Positions 60,499-64,000 of a stretch of 64,000 nucleotides of DNA are shown one piece after another. The position numbers and the translations under genes are program-made. Numbering within the stretch: position 1 is the stretch's first letter; each line of letters begins with the position of its first letter. The notes beneath the pieces were generated by a model. That model was not told where the DNA came from. It worked only from the letters and a program-made list of their open reading frames with translations, and did no database searches. This DNA comes from Asanoa sp040676615. GTDB taxonomy: Bacteria > Actinomycetota > Actinomycetes > Mycobacteriales > Micromonosporaceae. The stretch lies in contig NZ_JBFAPI010000007.1 of assembly GCF_040676615.1 (NCBI RefSeq), positions 124,001 to 188,000 on the forward strand, written 5' to 3'.

Positions 60499-62202
60499 AT
60501 GACCGTCGCCCCATCCGGTCCGGCGTTCTCCATACAGGACATCCCGTTCAGCTATCGGGGATCCTGGCTCAACATCTCCCCGGTGCTGGCCCAGAACACC
60601 TACGACGACGACCTGCACCTGGTCTCCCATCAGACCGGCCTGCATCCGATCCTCCGGTTCACGCCGACCGCCGCCGCGACCATCCACGCCACCGCCACGC
60701 TGCTGACGTGGAGCGCCGGCGGTGGGCGGGTCGAGCTGGTATACGACGGTCCCGACGCCGTCCGGTTGCGTGGCGTGCGGCTCGGCATGCGGATCTCGGC
60801 CACCAGCCGGTCCCTCACCCCGTTCAGCGGCAGCTACCTCTACCGCGATCCCGTCGACGGCTCGCACGTGTTGACCTCCTACGAAACCGGACGCCGCTAC
60901 CGGCTCACCGTGCTCTCCGGCGACGTCGCGGTGGCAGGCGACCAAGCGCTCGCCGCCGCGGATCGGTCGCTGGCCCTCCCGGACGACCGGCCATGGGAAA
61001 TCGTCATCGAGGAGTACGCCACCGCCCGGCCCCCCTACGCCGGCCGTGCCACCTTCGAGCAACTGTGCGGGGCCAACGCCGCCGAGTTCGACGCCTTCGT
61101 CGACACCGTCGCACCCTGGCGCAGCGCGCGGACGCCGGCGGCCGAGCTGGCCGCCTACGTGCTCTGGTCGGCCATCGTCGACCCAGCGGGCTTCGTCGCC
61201 CGGCCGGCCGTGCTGATGTCGAAACACTGGATGAACAAGGTCTGGAGCTGGGACCACTGTTTCAACGCCATCGCCTTGGCGCCCGGCCAACCGGAGTTGG
61301 CCTGGCACCAGTTCCAGCTGCCGTTCGACCACCAGGACGAGGCCGGGGCATTGCCCGACTCGGTCACCCACTCCGAGGTGCTCTACAACTATGTCAAGCC
61401 GCCGATCCACGGTTGGGCGCTGCAACACCTGCGCCGGCGGCTGGCCCGACCGGTCGAGCCGGCGCAGCTCGTCGAGACCTATCGGCGGCTCGTGCGCTGG
61501 ACCGAGTTCTGGTTGGACAGCCGCCGGGTGCCCGGCCACGACCTCGCGCACTACCAGCATGGCAACGACAGCGGCTGGGACAACGCCACCACCTTCGACG
61601 ACGACCGGGTCATCGAGACCGCGGACCTCGCCGCGTTCCTGGTCATGCAGCTGCGTAGCCTGGCCGACCTCGCGGTCGAGATCGGCGAGTCACCGCGGCG
61701 ATGGACGGCGACCGCCGACCGTATCTTCGCCGCGATGCTCGAACAGCTGTGGAACGGCGAGCGGTTCGAGGCCCGCAGCGCCCTGACCGGCCGGCGGCGG
61801 GCGAGCACGAGCCTGCTGGACCTGATGCCCGTCGTGCTCGGCGGTGATCTGCCCGCCGACGTCGAAAATGCGCTGACCCGCGGGATCGAGACGCACCTGA
61901 CCCCACACGGCCTGGCGACGGAGCCGCTCGGCTCCGCTCACTACGCCGCTGACGGCTACTGGCGCGGCCCGATCTGGGCGCCGTCCACCGTGTTGATCGA
62001 GGATGGACTGCGACGGGCGGGCAACGTCGCGCTCGCTGACGAGATCAGTCGCCGGTTCCGTGCCCTGTGCGAGAAGTCCGGGTTCGCGGAGAACTTCGAC
62101 GCCGAGACCGGGGTCGGCCTGCGCGACCGTGCCTACACCTGGACGGCGAGCGCGTATCTGATCCTCGCCGGCGCACACGAACAGCGGGTGGCGCGGGGCT
62201 GA
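60499..62202 (+). CDS. GH63/MGH-like cytoplasmic glycosidase
   Basis: A 567-residue protein without signal peptide. Residues 1-190 are a beta-sandwich; the rest is an (alpha/alpha)6 barrel: MNKVWSWDHCFNAIALAPGQ, FDHQDEAGALPDSV, HGNDSGWDNATTFDDD and YWRGPIWAPSTVLIEDGL. These segments mark GH63-like enzymes related to mannosylglycerate hydrolase and bacterial alpha-glucosidases; the acid Asp is probably in GWDNATTFD and the base Glu near IEDGLRR or further on. It should act on sugars brought in by the importer. A weak site AAAGGCAG precedes ATG 60499. Confidence 0.85.
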   Translation: MTVAPSGPAFSIQDIPFSYRGSWLNISPVLAQNTYDDDLHLVSHQTGLHPILRFTPTAAATIHATATLLTWSAGGGRVELVYDGPDAVRLRGVRLGMRISATSRSLTPFSGSYLYRDPVDGSHVLTSYETGRRYRLTVLSGDVAVAGDQALAAADRSLALPDDRPWEIVIEEYATARPPYAGRATFEQLCGANAAEFDAFVDTVAPWRSARTPAAELAAYVLWSAIVDPAGFVARPAVLMSKHWMNKVWSWDHCFNAIALAPGQPELAWHQFQLPFDHQDEAGALPDSVTHSEVLYNYVKPPIHGWALQHLRRRLARPVEPAQLVETYRRLVRWTEFWLDSRRVPGHDLAHYQHGNDSGWDNATTFDDDRVIETADLAAFLVMQLRSLADLAVEIGESPRRWTATADRIFAAMLEQLWNGERFEARSALTGRRRASTSLLDLMPVVLGGDLPADVENALTRGIETHLTPHGLATEPLGSAHYAADGYWRGPIWAPSTVLIEDGLRRAGNVALADEISRRFRALCEKSGFAENFDAETGVGLRDRAYTWTASAYLILAGAHEQRVARG

Positions 62203-62214
62203 GCGCGAGCGGTC

Positions 62215-62243
62215 GGCTGGTGGACGGGTCCCGTCCACCAGCC
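62215..62243. terminator. Bidirectional terminator
   Basis: GGCTGGTGGACGGG (62215-62228), one T, then its exact reverse complement (62230-62243). It lies between the converging GH63-like and xylanase genes and can stop both. Confidence 0.85.
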
Positions 62244-62257
62244 TGGTCGCCCGCCGG

Positions 62258-63592
62258 TCAGGCCGGGCTGCAGCCGGCCACGATGCCGGTCCCGGTGCCG
62301 GTGGCCTGGAAACCGAACTCGGTCCATTGCCCCGCGGCGACCGCGCCGTTGTAGTCCACATTGGTCCAGCTGACGGTGCCGGAGGTGCCGCTGCGGTTGG
62401 CGTTCCACGAGCCCGTCACGGACGCGCCGGAGGGCAACGCCGTCGTGACGCGCCAGCCGTTGAGCGCCGCGGACCCGGCGGTTATCCGGACCGTGGCGAC
62501 GAAACCTCCGTTCCACTGATTCAGCGAAACGTCCGCGGTGCACCCGCCGCCGGAGGGCGGCGGCGTCGTCGACGGCGGAGGCGTGCCGGTGCCGGGCCCG
62601 GCGTTCAGCGCGCCCAGCACCGCGTCGTACGCCGCCTTCTTGTTGCCGTTGCCGTCGAACAGCAGCGGGTTCTGGCCGGTGCGCCACGAGTCGCTGTCGC
62701 GGATGCCCCAGACGGTGATGCCGTTGCAGCGGGATACGGCCATGCAGGCGCGGGTGACGGCGGCGTAGGCGTTGGCCTGGTTGGATCCGGAGATGTCCAG
62801 CTCGGTGATCTGCACGTCGACGCCGAGGTCGGCGAAGCGTTGCAGGTTGGCCTGGTAGTCGCTGGGCGCCGAGTTGGTCAGGTGGGACTGGAACCCGACG
62901 CAGTCGATGGGCACGCCGCGGGCCTTGAAGTCGCGGACCATGTTGTAGATGCCGGTTGACTTCGCGTTGATGCCGTCGGTGTTGTAGTCGTTGTAGCAGA
63001 GCTTGGCGTTCGGGTCGGCGGCGCGGGCGAGCCGGAACGCGACCTCGATCCAGTCGTTGCCGGTGCGTTGCAGGTTGGAGTCGCGTCGGCCGCCGCTGCC
63101 GCCGTCGGCGAACGCCTCGTTGACCACGTCCCAGGTGTGGATCTTGCCCCGGTAGTAGGTGGCGACCTGGGTGACGTGGTTGTTCATCGCGTTGCGCAGG
63201 GCGGTGCCGGAGAGGTTCTGCGCCCAACCCGGTTGCTGGGCGTGCCAGAGCAGGGTGTGGCCGCGCACGAGCATGCCGTGGGACCGGGCGTGGTTGACGA
63301 TCCGGTCGGCGTTGCCGTAGCTGAAGCGGCCCTGCTGCGGTTCGGTCGCGTCCCACTTCATCTCGTTCTCGGGCGTGACGCTGTTGAACTCGCGGTTGAG
63401 GATCGTCACGTAGGTGTTGTCGTTGAGCTTGCCGGCGCTGATGGCGGCGCCGAAGTAGCGGCCTTTCTCCGCCGCTGAGGCGCCGAGGGTGGTGCCCGCG
63501 CTGGCCGCGGAGCCGCCACCGATGACCAGGCCTGCGGCAAGGGTTGCCGTGGCGAGCAGCGCGAGCAGGGAACCGGTTCGTTTCCGGGACAT
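62258..63592 (-). CDS. Secreted GH10 endo-1,4-beta-xylanase with CBM2
   Basis: A 444-residue xylan-degrading enzyme. Signal peptide at residues 1-32. GH10 barrel at about 35-335: NSVTPENEMKWDATEP, RGHTLLWHAQQPGW, acid/base Glu159 in WDVVNEAF and nucleophile Glu264 in ITELDIS, with the usual TVWGIRDSDSWR near the end. A Pro/Thr linker (GTPPPSTTPPPSGGG) leads to a family-2 cellulose-binding module (CTADVSLNQWNGGFVATVRI, WTNVDYNGAVAAGQWTEFGF). ATG 63592 has GGAG seven bases ahead; longer frames upstream lack a signal peptide. Confidence 0.96.
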   Translation of the reverse strand: MSRKRTGSLLALLATATLAAGLVIGGGSAASAGTTLGASAAEKGRYFGAAISAGKLNDNTYVTILNREFNSVTPENEMKWDATEPQQGRFSYGNADRIVNHARSHGMLVRGHTLLWHAQQPGWAQNLSGTALRNAMNNHVTQVATYYRGKIHTWDVVNEAFADGGSGGRRDSNLQRTGNDWIEVAFRLARAADPNAKLCYNDYNTDGINAKSTGIYNMVRDFKARGVPIDCVGFQSHLTNSAPSDYQANLQRFADLGVDVQITELDISGSNQANAYAAVTRACMAVSRCNGITVWGIRDSDSWRTGQNPLLFDGNGNKKAAYDAVLGALNAGPGTGTPPPSTTPPPSGGGCTADVSLNQWNGGFVATVRITAGSAALNGWRVTTALPSGASVTGSWNANRSGTSGTVSWTNVDYNGAVAAGQWTEFGFQATGTGTGIVAGCSPA

Positions 63593-63795
63593 GCCATTCT
63601 CCGTTTTCCGTCGAGAGGCGGTGACGAATGGCTCCGCGCGAGGGGGTGAGTCGGCGCGCCGGGTCCGAAGGCCTGATATCGGGGTGACGACATCGGCCTC
63701 GTGCCCTGCCCGGCGCTGCCTACGGCCGATGGTGTCATGACGGTTTCGACGCGGGCAATCCCCGCGCACGCCGACCATCGACCGGCCGGCGTCAT

Positions 63796-63811
63796 AACAG
63801 AAAGCGCTGTT
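63796..63811. promoter_or_regulatory. Small inverted repeat upstream of the xylanase gene
   Basis: AACAG-AAAGCG-CTGTT. On the minus strand the centre reads AGCGCTTT, similar to the AGTGCTT half-site of the first LacI locus. It might bind a LacI-family repressor; weak. Confidence 0.3.
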
Positions 63812-63844
63812 TTTCCTTGACCCCACGGACCTGAACGGACGGCC

Positions 63845-63867
63845 CGGGCGGCCTGACGGACCGCCCG
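63845..63867. terminator. Terminator of the ricin-lectin protein gene
   Basis: CGGGCGG and CCGCCCG around nine bases, 19 bases after the stop of the minus-strand partial gene that enters from the right edge. Confidence 0.55.
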
Positions 63868-63885
63868 AGCCGGTTCCCGTGTCGG

Positions 63886-64000
63886 TCAGCTGCGCGTGCT
63901 CCACTGCTGGTTGGTGCCGCCGTGACACGACCAGAGGTGGATCTTCGTGCCGTTGGCGGTGCCGTTGCCGCTGGCATCTAGGCAGAGCCCGGAAAGTGCG
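63886..64000 (-). CDS. Ricin-type beta-trefoil lectin protein, C-terminal end only
   Basis: The last 38 codons of a gene entering from the right edge. They read LSGLCLDASGNGTANGTKIH then LWSCHGGTNQQWSTRS and stop. The CLD...G...A.G..i..W.C.g..nQqW pattern is one repeat of a ricin-B/CBM13 carbohydrate-binding domain. Such domains are normally attached to secreted glycosidases; the catalytic part lies outside the window. Confidence 0.85.
   Translation of the reverse strand, partial: ALSGLCLDASGNGTANGTKIHLWSCHGGTNQQWSTRS

Larger units (their letters stand above)
63593..63885. other. Xylanase upstream region, 293 bases
   Basis: No gene is seen. It holds the xylanase promoter on the minus strand, a small symmetric element at 63796-63811 and a hairpin at 63845-63867. 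The DNA near 63790-63830 is AT-richer than its surroundings. Confidence 0.5.

Overview
The window is a very GC-rich stretch of chromosome from an actinomycete. GTG starts are frequent, third codon positions are strongly G/C, and there are AfsR/SARP-type regulators, a SigE-family sigma factor, many Tat and lipoprotein exports, and ABC sugar importers without their own ATPase. The gene mix (GH10 xylanase with CBM2, GH19 chitinase, ricin-lectin modules, LacI-controlled sugar loci) fits a soil saprophyte, and I would guess Micromonosporaceae, but that is an inference from gene style and not a measured placement. I found no rRNA, tRNA, CRISPR array, intact insertion sequence or phage block.

Layout. 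1-5.5 kb: the tail of a secreted beta-helix protein, a DUF305 lipoprotein, a divergent methyltransferase / XRE-cupin regulator pair, and a furA-katG oxidative-stress operon. 5.6-9.7 kb: a UvrA2/DrrC-like ABC ATPase gene broken by one frameshift, a DUF899 gene and a divergent ECF sigma factor. 9.7-19 kb: a Tat-exported esterase, a PhoX/DUF839 protein, a glycosyltransferase divergent from an ABC exporter, a SigE-family sigma factor overlapping its putative membrane partner, and a zinc alcohol dehydrogenase. 19-27 kb: a large BTAD/NB-ARC/TPR regulator, a DesK/NarL-type two-component system and a bifunctional penicillin-binding protein with a repetitive cytoplasmic tail. A 16-bp palindrome is repeated before the kinase and before the penicillin-binding protein. 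27-34 kb: small regulators, a decayed MmyB-like gene, secreted and cell-wall proteins (M15 peptidase, SGNH hydrolase with an SPSESA linker).

34-46 kb: a SARP regulator, a GH19 chitinase, an MBL hydrolase, then the first sugar locus (LacI regulator, alpha/beta hydrolase, binding protein, two permeases, SGNH esterase). A related operator-like sequence lies before both the LacI gene and the hydrolase. 46-52 kb: an MFS exporter, a TetR repressor and a divergent five-gene unit (DrrA/DrrB-like transporter, small HTH protein, histidine kinase, response regulator). 52-54 kb: small membrane proteins, a LysR regulator and an SRPBCC protein.

54-64 kb: the second sugar locus. A LacI regulator, a secreted GH39-like glycosidase with a ricin-type lectin domain, a binding protein with two permeases, and a cytoplasmic GH63-like glycosidase share GAAYCGRTTC-type operators. 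It is followed by a GH10/CBM2 xylanase and the end of another ricin-lectin protein. The simplest reading is extracellular attack on plant or fungal polymers, import of oligosaccharides, and intracellular trimming, switched on when the imported sugar releases the LacI repressor.
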